Of a DNA stretch of 64,000 bases, positions 44,583 to 56,278 are shown in pieces; positions within the stretch are counted from its first letter, which is position 1; each line of letters begins with the position of its first letter. A program made the position numbers and the translations under genes. The notes under the pieces are model-generated. The model was not told the origin of the DNA. It saw only the letters and a list, made by a program, of their open reading frames with translations, and searched no databases. The stretch is from Polyporus tsugae (lineage: Eukaryota > Basidiomycota > Agaricomycetes > Polyporales > Polyporaceae), in NCBI GenBank assembly GCA_024305745.1, contig JAHRBS010000007.1, positions 1,054,001 to 1,118,000 of the forward strand, given 5' to 3'.

Positions 44583-44736
44583 CGACAATTGTAGGAGAAA
44601 CGTGAATTGCATTACTTGAATTTGCTTCCGGGGGGGAGTACCAGATGTAGTAACGAAGCAATCATTAGCATCGAAATATCCGAGGTGAGAGGTAAGAGCT
44701 ACAGCTAGAGTGGGAATGAACCCAAGCCGAGACTAG
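44583..44736. repeat. Upstream segment of the tandem duplication, copy 2
   Basis: Counterpart of 42642-42780. The distance to the F-box start is similar (about 370 versus 250 bp), so the duplicated block included the promoter. Confidence 0.75.
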
Positions 44737-44942
44737 TATAGATACATCCGAAACCCGTAAAGAACGCGAAGGGTAGATAAAGATATGGCTACACTGTCCG
44801 GTAAACCGTGAGGGGTGAGAATGCGAATACAGGCCGTGCGGTCGTCGCAGTTCGTGACGGAGCGTAATCATAGGAGCGGAGGATTGTCCGACAGACGTCC
44901 CAGACGTCGCAATGTCCATGTCTATGCGCGGACCTGCTCCTT

Positions 44943-46297
44943 TTATAGGAGCGCGTGGGCGAGTGCAACAGCGGAGAGGGCGAGGAGGGCACCAGTCCCC
45001 CGACTCGACGTCGCGCCGTTACTGGTGGGCTTCGGGATCGCAGTGACGGTGCCCGTCGAGACGGACATCGCGTTCGTGCTGGAAGCGGAAGCGGACGCAG
45101 AGGAACCTGAGGTCCCAGTGGTGCCCATGGCGTTCTGGAGGAACGCGGAGAAGGTGTTGCCAGTCGTGGGCGCGTTCACAGAGAAGACCATGCCTGACTG
45201 GCAGTGACTCTTGGGGTTGGTCTGCTTGCAGTAGACCCAGATCGGCGCAGTCTGTGCATGGACATGCAGTTAGCACTGAATGCAATGTAATGCGAAGTGT
45301 GGGCTGCGCTGCACTCACGTCGTTCACGGTGATCGTGAAGGATGGGAACTCGGTTGCGTTCGCCATCACAGGCATGCTACGAGATATCGTAAGTACATTT
45401 TTAATGTGAAAGGAAGCACGACGAAAGACGTACAATCCAGAATCGAAGCCAGCCTGGCCGATCGTGCTCGTCTGGCTGAGGGCGGTGCACGGGTCCGCGA
45501 ACGAGCTCTGGGTCGCGGTGTGGTTTTTGGTCGTGAACTGGAACGTGATCTGCTCTCCGACCTGTGCGGTGAGGTTGCTTGGCTCAAATGTGAGCGCACC
45601 GTTGGACCCAACCGTAATGGTATGCGCTGCAGCGGTAGAGGTCGAAGTGCCAGTGGCGGATCCCGAGGTGGTGGCGGAGGCGGCAGTTGTGTAAGTCATG
45701 GTCTGCGCGGAGCCGCTGACAGTCACGGTCGCGGTGACGGTGACGACGCTGGCGGACGCAGTAGCGTTCGCGGCCCCTACTGCGGTGTTCTTGAACTGGT
45801 CGAACTTGTTTCCGGGGTTGATGGCGAAGACCATTCCCTGCTGGCAGTGGTTCGCTTGGCGGCAGTAGACCCAGACGGGGTTGGTGTCCTGAACGGTGAA
45901 CTGGGCGATCACAAAGTTGTCGGTCTGGTTGTCGGGGACGGGGACGCTACGTGGCCTGTCAGAGGGAGCCAGGGGGAAAAAAGGGGCGAGACACTCACAA
46001 GCCAGAGTCGAAGCCATTCGCAAGCGGGGAGCAGGGAGAGTTGAGGGACGACTGTGTGACTGTGTGGTTCTTCTGCTTGAAGGTGAAGATCACACTATCT
46101 CCTGCGTCCGCATTCTGCAAGCAGTTGTGAGCGCATGAATGACACGAAATAGATGGGAGAGCACATACAACGAACTCCGGATCGTACTTGAGGACACCGA
46201 CCCCTCCGACCGTCACTTGGTGCTCAGCACCGCGGGAAACCGGGATGACGAGACCAAAGAGGGCGACAACAGCGACAAGAGGCGCAAGCATGAGCAT
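44943..46297 (-). CDS. Secreted two-domain cupredoxin protein, Ser/Thr-rich, probable GPI anchor
   Basis: Exons 46297-46169, 46114-45999, 45946-45434, 45376-45319 and 45251-44943 give 374 residues. A signal peptide (MLMLAPLVAVVALFGLVIPV) precedes two cupredoxin-like barrels. Domain 1 has candidate type-1 copper ligands His60 (KQKNHTVTQ), Cys110, His115 and Met120 (WVYCRQANHCQQGM). Domain 2 repeats them as His224 (TTKNHTATQ), Cys280, His288 and Met293 (WVYCKQTNPKSHCQSGM). A Ser/Thr-rich spacer (145-190) separates them and a Ser/Thr stalk with a hydrophobic end (GALLALSAVALAHALL) suggests a GPI anchor. This is the extracellular serine-rich cupredoxin family of wood-rot fungi: wall-associated electron-transfer or copper-binding proteins. 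N-glycosylation sites occur at NHT, NAT and NLT. The donor of electrons is unknown. Confidence 0.85.
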
Positions 46298-46964
46298 GTT
46301 GAGTGCGATTACAACTTGAGATAGCAAATGAGAAGTGGTAGAAGTTCTAAGTCCGCTTGCGGCGAGGCGAGATGTCGTGAACTTGAAGACGGAAAGATCC
46401 AGAAACCAGCTAGTGGAGTGGGTAGGGAGTGTGGTGGTCTAGAGAGAACAAGTGAGGAGCGACCCTCGGGGCCCCCATCGTGTTTTTGTAGTCGTCGCGG
46501 GCGTCGGGGAAGGACAAAAGCGCAAAAGGCGCGTTTCATGATGCGCTTCATTGTTCTGACGCGGTCACGTGGCAGTTCTATTGTTCTCTATATGGTAAGC
46601 GCTCAATCGGCGACAAACGAGAACATGGACAATTGCCTGCTTCCTGCTGTTCCCCGAGACGGCCAGAAGGCGGTGACCCAGAAAAGCTCAATGCATGGGG
46701 ATGAGACTTTTTCCTGTGTGACGGGGAAGCAGGGCATCATCATCACAATAAAGGCTGTTCACTGCTCGTATCGCCGACAATCTGCTCGTTGAACGTTGCC
46801 AATGTTGCCATGATTTGAATGCACGAGGCTTTACATCGATTGAGACACGGGGAAATACATCGGCTGCAAGCGTACACGACACATACTTGATACATAGCTA
46901 TGTAGATGTGACGACAACATCCTTGACGTTGGAAAGCAATATCACAGCAAGGTTCCTGGCAACT
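46298..46964. other. Intergenic stretch, no supported gene
   Basis: Upstream of the cupredoxin gene and downstream of the T5orf172 gene, both on the minus strand. Probably the cupredoxin promoter. Confidence 0.5.
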
Positions 46965-48746
46965 TCATGGCACTGGCAATGGCTCATAGTGCATCTCGAC
47001 AAAGCTGCCCCACTTCTCGATGACGGGCTTCACGATCTCCTCCCACTCCTTGCCCTTGTACTGACCTTTCTTCGCGCGGGGGAAGGAGAATATCTCCTTG
47101 TGCACAGTGCCGCCTATGCCCGCTCTGCGTCAGCAACGCAGGGACGCGTGCGGAAGAATGGAAGGAGGTACGCACAGTCAGGACAAGCCTTCCTCACCAC
47201 GGCTCGGGCATTCCCGCTCCCACTACCGCCCTTCACGTTCGGAAAGTCCTTATCCAGATAGGGCGCATTCACGGCGAGGTCTGCGAGCTCGAGATGGATC
47301 AACCGCTCGAGGCGGTGGCAGTATGGGCCGGGGTCGCCGACCTTGACGCGGCCACGCGCCAGGTTCCCTTTGTCGGCGTCAGCAGTGGAGGGCCAGAATC
47401 CGCGCAGGTGCGTCTGCTTGGACTGGCACTGCTTGTCCCATTCGTGGAGTCGCTTGGTCAGTTTCACTGCACGGCCGACCTTGATGTGGAACATGTCAGG
47501 GTCGGTCGGGTCTGTTCAAGTGTGTGAGTGCGCCGTTATCAGAGGAGAAGACTTAGGGTTGGCGAATTTACCGTCTATCTCGAACGCGTAGATGAAGCCG
47601 TACACATCCGCCGCAGAGGGATCCGACCTCATCTGCTCCTTAAGCGAATCTTGGGTATCATCTTGCAGGTATTCTGGAACCCAATCTATATACCCCCAGG
47701 ACAAGTTAGTTGGTTAGCACGCTGGCCGACAGACACCTGAGACACGCTAACTCACGAGCGTAGAAGACTTCAACACTCGGCTTCCTGTGCGACCAAAACT
47801 TCTTGTCCTCGAACGCGCCCTTGAGGTGCTGGTGGCAGTAGTGCGGGATGTCGCCGTCCGCGTTGAGCCGCGCGAGCGGGACGGACACTTGCACCATCCG
47901 CGTGCACCGCTTGTCCAGCTTCGTCGTCCCGCTGCACTGCACCTTCAGCCCGCCCTTCCCGCTCGTGCTACCCCCGGACGAGGACGCGACCGACGGCGAT
48001 GGGGGGCTCGACGACGCCCGATGTCTCCTCGAGGAAGTCTGCAGCGGTGTGACCACCGGGCGTGAGGAGCCGGGCTTGGCTGGGGCGGAGTTGGGGGCCG
48101 GCTGCAGCAGAGGGCGGCGTTGCGGCGTTGCTGGAGACACTTGGAGGTTGTTGAAGGGGGACGGGAACGCCCCGGAGTTTGAGTGCGGACGGGGGCGGTC
48201 GCTCCCCGGCGGTTTCAGACCGTGTCCGGTGTCCTTCCGCGGGGGCTGTGGCGGGAGTGGGAGCGCACCGAGCGGCGCGTCGGTCCCCGCCACCGCGTAC
48301 TGCATCGTAAGAGATGTTTGAGGGACGGGCATCGACGATATGGGTGGAGTGGGTAATGCGGGTACGGGAAAGGCGGGCGCACTGTTCGCCATCCGGTTAT
48401 GGGCATACGCGGGACCATCAACTTGCATGGCGTGAGGGTCGGGGTAGTAGGGGGTCTGGTTCTGGTTGAACCCCCCGACGAAGTGTCCGTTCGAGCGACG
48501 TCCTTGTCCTTGACCGTGTCCATCCTGTGGCCGCCTCCCGTTCCCCGCCCGGGGGTCGTCTGATCGTCTACTGCCGAGGGAGAGGCGTCCGAACGCGTCC
48601 GCAACATGGTTCGGGTCTGAGGACGTCGAGGCTCGTCCGCCATACGTCTTGGGGCTTGGGGTAGGGCGGGTGGAGGTGTTGAGGGCCATGTCGTCTTGCG
48701 TCTGGCGGTGTCTCTTCTTGAAGAGCGAGAACAAGCCAGAGGGCAT
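46965..48746 (-). CDS. T5orf172 (GIY-YIG-related) domain protein
   Basis: Exons 48746-47756, 47685-47572, 47511-47176 and 47113-46965 give 529 residues. The first about 260 residues are disordered, rich in Pro, Ser, Gly and Gln. Next comes a Cys/His region VQCSGTTKLDKRCTRMVQVS with YCHQH, resembling a small zinc-binding knuckle, then WVPEYLQDDTQDSLKEQMRS. The third exon holds the T5orf172/DUF1766 core: FIYAFEI, DMFHIKVGRAVKLTKRLHEW, and the cysteine-containing CPDC end with VHKEIFSFP. The family is related to the GIY-YIG nuclease fold, here with IKVGR where a true GIY nuclease has its first strand; catalytic activity in fungi is not shown. A nuclear location is likely but not proven. Confidence 0.75.
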
Positions 48747-49180
48747 GGCAACAGTGACAGCAAGCGGAAGTTAATGGGCTCCCCAGCAACGCAGAAGCTC
48801 GCGCACGCTCAGGTTTGTCGTCTGTGCGAGCAGCTGCGCCCGCAAGGGCACAAAGAACTGGTACTCAGGCTGACTCGCCTTCAGCCCGAGGTAGGGAGGC
48901 GTGGGCAGGCAGTGGCGAGGCAGCATAAGCGCCTGCGGGCGGCGTTCGAGAGTAGAGTGCTTTCCCTCCGCGAGTCACCATCGCTCGTTTAGACTCTGTT
49001 CTGTCGCCTTTGGTAGCATCCTTACTCACTGAAGCAACGCGCGTGGGGTCTCCGGACGGCCTGATTGAGCGCGACCGAGGAGCTTGGGAGTCTGCGCTTG
49101 GCTTATCTGCATTCACGCATCGGGCTCGTTTGACTCGAATCACTTCCTCTTCTTTTACGATCTGACGAGCGGCGGATCAC
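48747..49180. other. Divergent intergenic region
   Basis: Between the divergent T5orf172 and PDCD5 genes. No supported gene. Confidence 0.5.
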
Positions 49181-49737
49181 ATGGAGGACCAGGAGCTGGC
49201 GGCAATTCGGGCGGCGAGGCAGCAACAGGGGGGTACGCAGGGTGGAGAGGACGAGGGCGGAAAGAAGGCAGCAGAGGAGCAGATGCGGAGGGATCTGCTT
49301 GCGACCATCCTGGACTCTGCTGCACGAGAACGATGTGAGTGCGCCGATCCGTTGCATCTTGGGATTAGAGCCTGTAACTGAGGTTTGCATATGTTCTTGT
49401 AGTGGCGCGTATTGCGCTTGTGAGCTCGGATAGGGCACGGCAGGTCGAAGGCCTGCTGGTGCGGATGGCTCAGACCGGGCAGTTGAAGGGCAGAGTATCG
49501 GAAGAGCAGCTCATCGAACTGCTCGATCAGGTATGTCGACACTATTCTTTTCGTTGCGTGAAGTACTCATTTGCCTTGTAGCTTGATGGTGCTCAGTCCA
49601 AGGCTGCACCTTCCAAGGGCTCCATTGTGGTTTGTCTATTCCGATCGTTTGTTATACGATCGTGTGCTCAACTTGCACCCCGGCTCTCGCAGTTCCAACG
49701 TAGGAAGGGAGCATTCGATGACGACGACGATTGGTGA
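49181..49737 (+). CDS. PDCD5/TFAR19-family DNA-binding protein
   Basis: Four exons (49181-49334, 49403-49530, 49582-49629, 49693-49737) give 124 residues, the family length. The start MEDQELAAIRAARQQQ, the helix EEQMRRDLLATILDSAARER, then LARIALVSSDRARQVEGLLV with GQLKGRVSEEQLIELLDQ and the basic-acidic end FQRRKGAFDDDDDW are the PDCD5 pattern. The compact helical protein is conserved from archaea to humans; eukaryotic homologues are linked to the CCT chaperonin and to apoptosis regulation. All introns are short GT-AG. Confidence 0.93.
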
Positions 49738-50578
49738 TTCCAAGGATCGAGAAGCAAAACGCTTGTATCAGTACCGACACTATTCTGCTTGCTGTCCATC
49801 GCAATTCACTGCATCTGTTCTTGCTCTTGCTCTCTTGGAACCGCCCCATCGGCCGCCCGACGGCACCGTCAAAGACCGCAGGGTGGCACACTCACTTAGC
49901 CATCTCGTCCGAGATCCATATCTCTCGACGCACCGCAATCTCCACAGGTCGTTAAGGCGTAAATGGCGGGACGTGGAAGTCGCAAACGTGGGGGTTCATG
50001 GTGCCCAGTTCGTTCCGTGGTCTTTGGTTGAAAAATCCACGAAAGAACACTCAATGTTCTCACCTGCTTCATGAAATCGGGATTCATGTCATTCTACCCT
50101 GGCGTGAAGGTCTTTGGGTACGAGAACGATTGATACGTCTGATACCCGTTCTTGTATTACAGGATAGACGATCACACTGATCGCCGTTCATCTCCCTGAG
50201 ACTGAATTCGAAGAACCGAATGCGGGGATCCAGTTCATTAGCCTCGTTCAAGATCGTCGTCGTCGTGGTAGCTGGAGAGGATTGAATATTTGGATTGTAT
50301 TGTGCATGTAACATGGCTGTTCGAGATGGTATGATGAATCATGAAAACCACAAAACCGTGCCAAGCGTCAGACGCCACCACGAGGAGCTGTGCGCGTTAT
50401 GGGCGTCCAAGTAGGTCGGGTATTTGGTCGTGTTGTTTGTGTGCCACAGCAAAACTCGGCAAGCGCCTCATTTGTCGCGTCTACCACTCTCCCTGAAGCT
50501 CTGCAGCAGCTCTGCGTCTCCTCCGTCGCCCACATCCCTCTCAATCGCCCCTCAGACGTCATTGAACGTGCCTCTCAA
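49738..50578. other. Intergenic stretch, no supported gene
   Basis: 3' flank of PDCD5 and promoter region of NOT4. An in-frame extension of NOT4 upstream to 50390 is open but not conserved-looking. Confidence 0.45.
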
Positions 50579-53500
50579 ATGGCTACTAGAATTCATACCA
50601 ACTCACCCCTGCCCGCGCCGGCCATGCACGCCACCCATGCCCTTCCCCAGTCAAAGTCGCACGTCCTTGCAGGTGTGCAAGACGCGTACTGGAGCGACGA
50701 TGAGGCGGTGTGTATACCCTCGAGCTTTTTCTCGGTGTGCAACGTATCTCACTTTTCCGCGCTATCCACAGGAGGACGCAGAGTGCCCGCTCTGTCTCGA
50801 GGAGATGGATATATCCGATCTCAACTTCAAGCCGTGCCCTTGCGGTTACCAGGTGCGGATCTCGGTCCCATTCAGTTGCCCTGCTGCTCACAAGCGAATT
50901 TCCACAGGTCTGCCAGTTCTGCTGGCACCACATCAAGGAGAACCTCAACAGCCGTTGCCCTGCATGCCGGAGGGAGTACAGTGATGAGGCCGTCCAGTTC
51001 AAGCCGATCAACCCCGAAGAGTGAGTCCTCCCTCTCTGCGTGGATTTCTTTGTCTTTCGTTCCATTTTACGCCCTCGGTGCGTTGCCGTCATCATGTCCA
51101 TTGTGAGGCGTACTTTGGCCGCCTCCAGTGGGGGGCTGAGTACGGGCATCTGATTTCGCCGGCATACCCTCCTCTGTCCATTTCAGTGGCAGCGTTCCGT
51201 ATGCTCCCAGACTCAAGATGTTGCTCAGTCGGTTCCGCCTGGGATAACGACAATCTTCATTGTCTGTCTGAGGCGCTCGCTATCCAAAGGATGGACGCCT
51301 ATATGCGGCCTCGTTTGAAGTTCGAGGGTTCAGGGTTCTTTCCCCCCTTCCGCAGTCGTGCTCAAATTATCGTGTGCCAAGAGATCTGCTACCTTGCGCT
51401 CAATTCACCGGAATAATCACTGACATAACATCTGTCGTTAGTCACAAGCGCTTGACGCAGCAGAAGAAGCAACGGGAACGCGAAAGGAAGGAGCTTGATG
51501 CTCTTGGACGCCGCCAACTCGCCAATGTACGCGTCGTGCAACGTAATGTAGTATATGTCGTCGGGCTAGGGCCGAGGTTCGCCAAGGAAGAGGTACGTTC
51601 TCCCTGTTCCCATCGCCGTGTGCGATCGGCCTAACTCTCGCGTAGCTCATACCTACACTACGCTCGAACGAGTACTTCGGGCAGTACGGGAAGATCTCGA
51701 AGATCGTGATCACCAAACGCACCCCACCCGGAGGACGCGCGCCTGTTGTGGGATTGTATATTACATACCACCGTCGAGAAGATGCAGCCCGCGCCATTGC
51801 GGCAGTCGATGGTGCCCCGTCGCCGGGCGGAGGAGGGGAGATTATGCGGGCGAGCCACGGGACGACGAAGTACTGCATGTCGTTCTTGCGCGGGGTCACC
51901 TGCCCCGATCACAGCTGCATGAACTTGCACGAGTGGGGCGACGAGAAGGATTGCTTCACGAAGGAGGATCTCACTACATTGTACGTGATTCCCTTGCATT
52001 CTCACCGAGCTTTCACCGAAGGAACACTAGGAAACACACGATGAAGGATACGGAGACCCGCCGTACGACGACGACGAAGAAGGGAGACGAGGCTGAGGGT
52101 AAGCTTGCGCGCTGGATCTCGCGTGCGGGTAATTGACGGCTTGTTCTAGGTCTTCCGCGTGCCGCATCCTGGGCCAACAAGAGTACTGCCTCGCTCGCCA
52201 GTACTGCGCTGCACAATAACACGAATGCTGTCAGCCAGGCGACACGGGCCGCGCGTCGTACAGGGATGCCTGCTCGGCAACAGCGGTCTGGCTCGACCAC
52301 AACCCCTGCTCCTGCCATCGTGGAGGTACGAAAGAAGAGCGCTACGAAGGCATCTTCGTCACGCCCTACAACTCCTGCATCTCTTCCCAATCGTCCCGTT
52401 ACGCCTGCTACTGCGAAGACGACCAGGGTCAGGGAGACCGTTGCCGCCCCACCACCACCTCCCGCACCACGGTCTCCTACGTCTTCTATCGGCATCGAAT
52501 CCGACTCCGGTTCTGGAGTGCCCGATGTGGCATCCCCTCTATCACCTGTGCCGCCTCCATCGAGAGATGTGCCATCCGCGCCGCCTGGTCTCCCGGCAGT
52601 CCCCCCCGGTCTTTCGCCTGTCGTCCCACCTGGTCTTGCTGCACCGCCTGGCCTCCCGCCCCCTTCATCCCGTGCCGCCTCTGAAGCCGCGTCGCCGCAG
52701 ATTTCCATGCAACAGTCACAGTCATCATATCAGATGTCCTCACAAGCGCAAGCCCTTATGGAGGACCTCCGTGCTCGTCGGCGGGGGAACGTCGCTGCTG
52801 CCGTCCAGAGTCCATTCCCTGATTTCGACCGCATGCTTCAGTCGCTCAATAACGACACCGAGTTCGGAGGGTTCAGCTTCAACCTAGACCCCAAGCTTGC
52901 TGGAGACGTACAAGATGACGCGCTCAACCTTCCTGACTTGGACACGGACGCCAGCGTACCATTCAGTGGCAGCTTTTTTGACGTGTTCCCGACATTGCGG
53001 CCGAGTGGTCCTGCGTCCAGTCCTTTGATGTCCCCGCCTGGGATTCCTTCCGCATCGCAGGGCCCTCGACCGCTGTACGATCCTCTTACTGGGAAGGGTA
53101 CTCTAGAACGACAGTCGACTGGCTCGAGCTATACTGGCTCTTTCAACCCCTTCGCTGGAGACGGTGTGGACGATGCCCCTGCCCGCAAGTATTCTCCCAT
53201 GGATGAAGAACGGAAGGTGTCTAGGTTCGGCTTCGCACGCGGTCGCCACGGTTCAGCGTCGTCTTCGTTGCATGCGTCCTCTCCTCTCACCAACGCGGAG
53301 AGTTTGTCGCAGCTGGCGCACCACAACAACGCGGGGGAGTTCTCCGGACATGCGTCACCGCAGTGGCCGTTTCCTGCGCGGCACCATGACTTCACGAACC
53401 ATTATCAGAGCAACTCGGCGATGAGCTCGCCCTTGGCTCAGCACATGCAAGCCGCACCACCACACTTCAATCACAATCACAGTCATGCTCACAACCACAA

Positions 53501-56047
53501 CCAACAGCAGCCGCTACCGCAGTTGAATCGATTCCAGTCGTACGACAACGGCGGGGTCAGTGAGCAGCAGCTGAGGGATCTGATTATGACGAGTCGCGAG
53601 CGGGCGAACGTATCGAGGAACGGACCGATGGGTAGGGCCCCTCTAGTTGGATATGTGTAATCTCTTGTTGACTTAGCGAATTCCTTCTCGTCTTTATGAC
53701 ACACCTCTTCTATGATACAGAGCAGGGACAGGGACAGGGACAGTACAACCCAGGACAGCCGTTCAGTGACCCTGCTATCATGTCAGCGAGGTTGGCTTCT
53801 CCGAGCCTTAGTCAGGCAATGCCGAATAGTCGGTTTCCCGCCCCGCCGGGCGTTGATGGGTTCGGGTCCCACCCCATGGCCTTCGGAACCCCACCTGGTT
53901 TGCCCTTTCCGGAAGAAGCAGTAGGAAGTCCTGCGCTCGCGAACCACAACCAGCACGGGTATGGAAGCGGGCCGTCGACGACCATGGAGGTGTCGCAGGG
54001 CGGATCAACACATGGTGAGTCTGTCTTCCGTCGTCTCGCGGGGTGGGAGTCCCAGGTCAGTGTACCGAGCTGCCGTGCTTTCAGTGCGGAAACTGTATCA
54101 TCGACCTTGATCTAAACCGCCTCAACGGTCCGGTTGTCCTCCTCTCTCTCTCTCCTCGTCGCTGCTCGCTGTACATCTATCTGTCCTCCCGGTAGGAGTC
54201 CCGTGACGCTGACCATACGCTTGTTCCTCTTGTTGGGTCGCCTCTCCTCCTTTCACCTCCATCCGTTACCCTCGACCACCACCTTCCTTTCACACTGTCC
54301 TTGACGCTCTGGCTATCACTCTCGTGTTGTCTACCCTCCTCTTGTTGTTACGTACCCTCCTTCGTTTCCATCATGTCTTTATCTGCGCCGGTGTGCAGTG
54401 TCAACGGTGCCTTCGCCTGCTCCTCCGGAGTCTCCCGCTCTGTCTACTTCGGACTTCCCTGCACTTGGGGCCGCCGCTGAGCAACCTGCCCCCTCCGACA
54501 AGCCACAGGTTAGCGCTGCCCCTGCGGCCGCCGCCCCCGAGGCGCTCAACGGTGCCGCACAAGAGGAGAAGGCTGCGCGCAAGGCGGCGAAGAAGGCGGC
54601 TGCCACAGAGCGCGCGGCTGAACGAGCCAGGATTGCACAGGAAAAGGCAGTCGTGCGCGCAGCAGAGAAGGAAAAGCTTGCTAAGGAGAAGGCGGCCGAG
54701 AAGGAGCGATTGGCCAAGGAGAAGGCCGAGAAGGAGCAGGCAGCGAAGGAGAAGGCTGAGAGGGAGAAAGCTGAGAAGGCGAAGGCGGCTAAAGAGAGGG
54801 CGGAGGCTGCGAGGGAGAAAGCGGAGAAGGAGGCGGCGGAGAAGGCGGAGAAGGAGGCGGCGGAGAAGGCGGAGAGGGAGCGCGCGGCTGAAGCGCAGAG
54901 GGCTGCGGCCGTTGCTGCGAAGGCTAGCAAGCAAACTGTGTCGAAGGCAGCGAAGACTCCCGCCCCGTCCTCGACGAACGCTATTGTTGCGCCGGACAAG
55001 GTGGGACGGAAGGCTCAGGCTTCTAAGCACGCCGCCGCCGCTGCTACGCCGATTCCCAACGCTGTCATTCAGGCTCCCATCCTCGCAAAGATGCCGAAGA
55101 AGAACAAGCCTGTCACCAAGCCTATCAAAATCCCTAGAGAGGACCACGCTGTGGACCCCTCCTCTCCTGTGCCTTCCGCTGCTACTTCGGATGCACCTCA
55201 GCTACCCGAGGGTAGGGGACAAGACAGCAGTTCCAACAACTCGCGCGCTCATTCGGTTGACCGGGCGCCGCCCATCCAGCCCATGTCGGTCAAGGAGATG
55301 CTCAACGAGCTACATACTCAGTTTCCTTGGCTCGCAATCTCCAAGCACCCGTTCTTCGACACGACGAAGATCAACCCTGCGTCGAAGGTCCCCCTCGAGT
55401 ACGGCCCGCTCGTCCACGCACTCTCCGCGTTATCTGTCGGGGGCGGCTCTTTCGCGAACAACATGCCGTCCGGCTCGATCGACAATGCCGTGTCTTCGTT
55501 CCAGCAGCTGCTCGAGACGCTGACGCAGACCATCTCAGACCTCCTGCGCCTGCTTCCCCGCACCACTTGGGATGACAGCTCCTCGTTCGACGGCGTCCTA
55601 CGAGACATGCTCAAGGGCGACGACTTCCTCGACGACGGCGGAGACGACCAGAACGGGCAGGGGAAGGAAGACGAGGTGGCGGCGCTGACGCTCGCTCTCG
55701 AACGCCGCGCCCGGTGGATGGAGGTCCAGCTGTCGAAGCTTGAGGAGCTCCATCGCGACATCAACAACGCGGCTGTGCGCGCCGTGCTGACCTTCAACGA
55801 CAGCGGCTGGGACCCGCACGGGTCGCTTCCGCGCCTGGGCAACACGCTGAACCGGTTCGACCAAGTCGGGTTCGTGGCGGAGGAGGGTACGGGCGAGATG
55901 CGGGCGATGACGGCGTCCGAGCTGCAGAAGAAGCTGGGCGTAGCGAAGGAGGCGGCGCAGTTTGTGGAGGCGGAGCTGAGGGAGGTTATGCGGGGCTTGC
56001 AGGGCCTAAGGCCGACGGACGACGGTGGTGCGGTGGACGAGTATTGA
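50579..56047 (+). CDS. NOT4: NOT4, E3 ubiquitin ligase subunit of the CCR4-NOT complex
   Basis: Nine exons (50579-50707, 50772-50852, 50908-51020, 51442-51592, 51646-51980, 52031-52098, 52150-53631, 53721-54014, 54399-56047) close in phase to 1,433 residues. Domains: C4C4 RING with Cys 48, 51, 65, 67, 72, 75, 87 and 90 (CPLC, CPCG, CQFC, CPAC); a coiled linker KRLTQQKKQRERERKELD; an RRM at about 143-228 (NVVYVVGL, FGQYGKISKIVI); a CCCH finger (Cys235, 244, 249, His253, in YCMSFLRGVTCPDHSCMNLH). This trio is unique to NOT4, which ubiquitinates stalled-ribosome proteins. The rest is long and low-complexity, with a Lys/Glu/Ala coiled coil and a folded C-terminal end (HTQFPWLAISKHPFFDTTKI). Introns 3 (421 nt) and 8 (384 nt) are far longer than the window norm. 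The start is the first ATG before the RING. Confidence 0.93.
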
Positions 56048-56278
56048 CTTGACAATGTGAGCGCTGAGCGCTGTGGGTGCGATGCGAACCTGGAAGACGA
56101 CTTTGTGGCTTGTACGAGCTTATAGTAACATTACCCTCGTCTGAACAAAATAATACCTGTGTCTGGGCTGTTTACCCTCCTTGATCGGCTCGGCGTGTTC
56201 GGGTCTAGATTTCAACAAGTCGCACACGTTCACAGGGATATGTTGTAATGTTTTCCACTGATATAAGTATATTGAAAC

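Noticed and set aside
45280..46044. A 254-codon plus-strand frame opposite the cupredoxin gene
   Set aside because: Antisense shadow; Gly/Arg/Val-rich and crosses intron boundaries of the real gene.
51021..51416. A 131-codon frame inside the long NOT4 intron
   Set aside because: Begins at the donor itself, no domain, poor composition; treated as intron.
54379..55147. Antisense frames of 206 and 248 codons
   Set aside because: Ser/Phe/Ala or Leu/Arg repeats that mirror the GAG-AAG-GCG repeats of the coding strand.
54324..55523. A 399-codon Arg/Leu-rich frame over the NOT4 last exon
   Set aside because: Out-of-frame reading of the Lys/Glu/Ala coiled-coil codons; low complexity and no start context.
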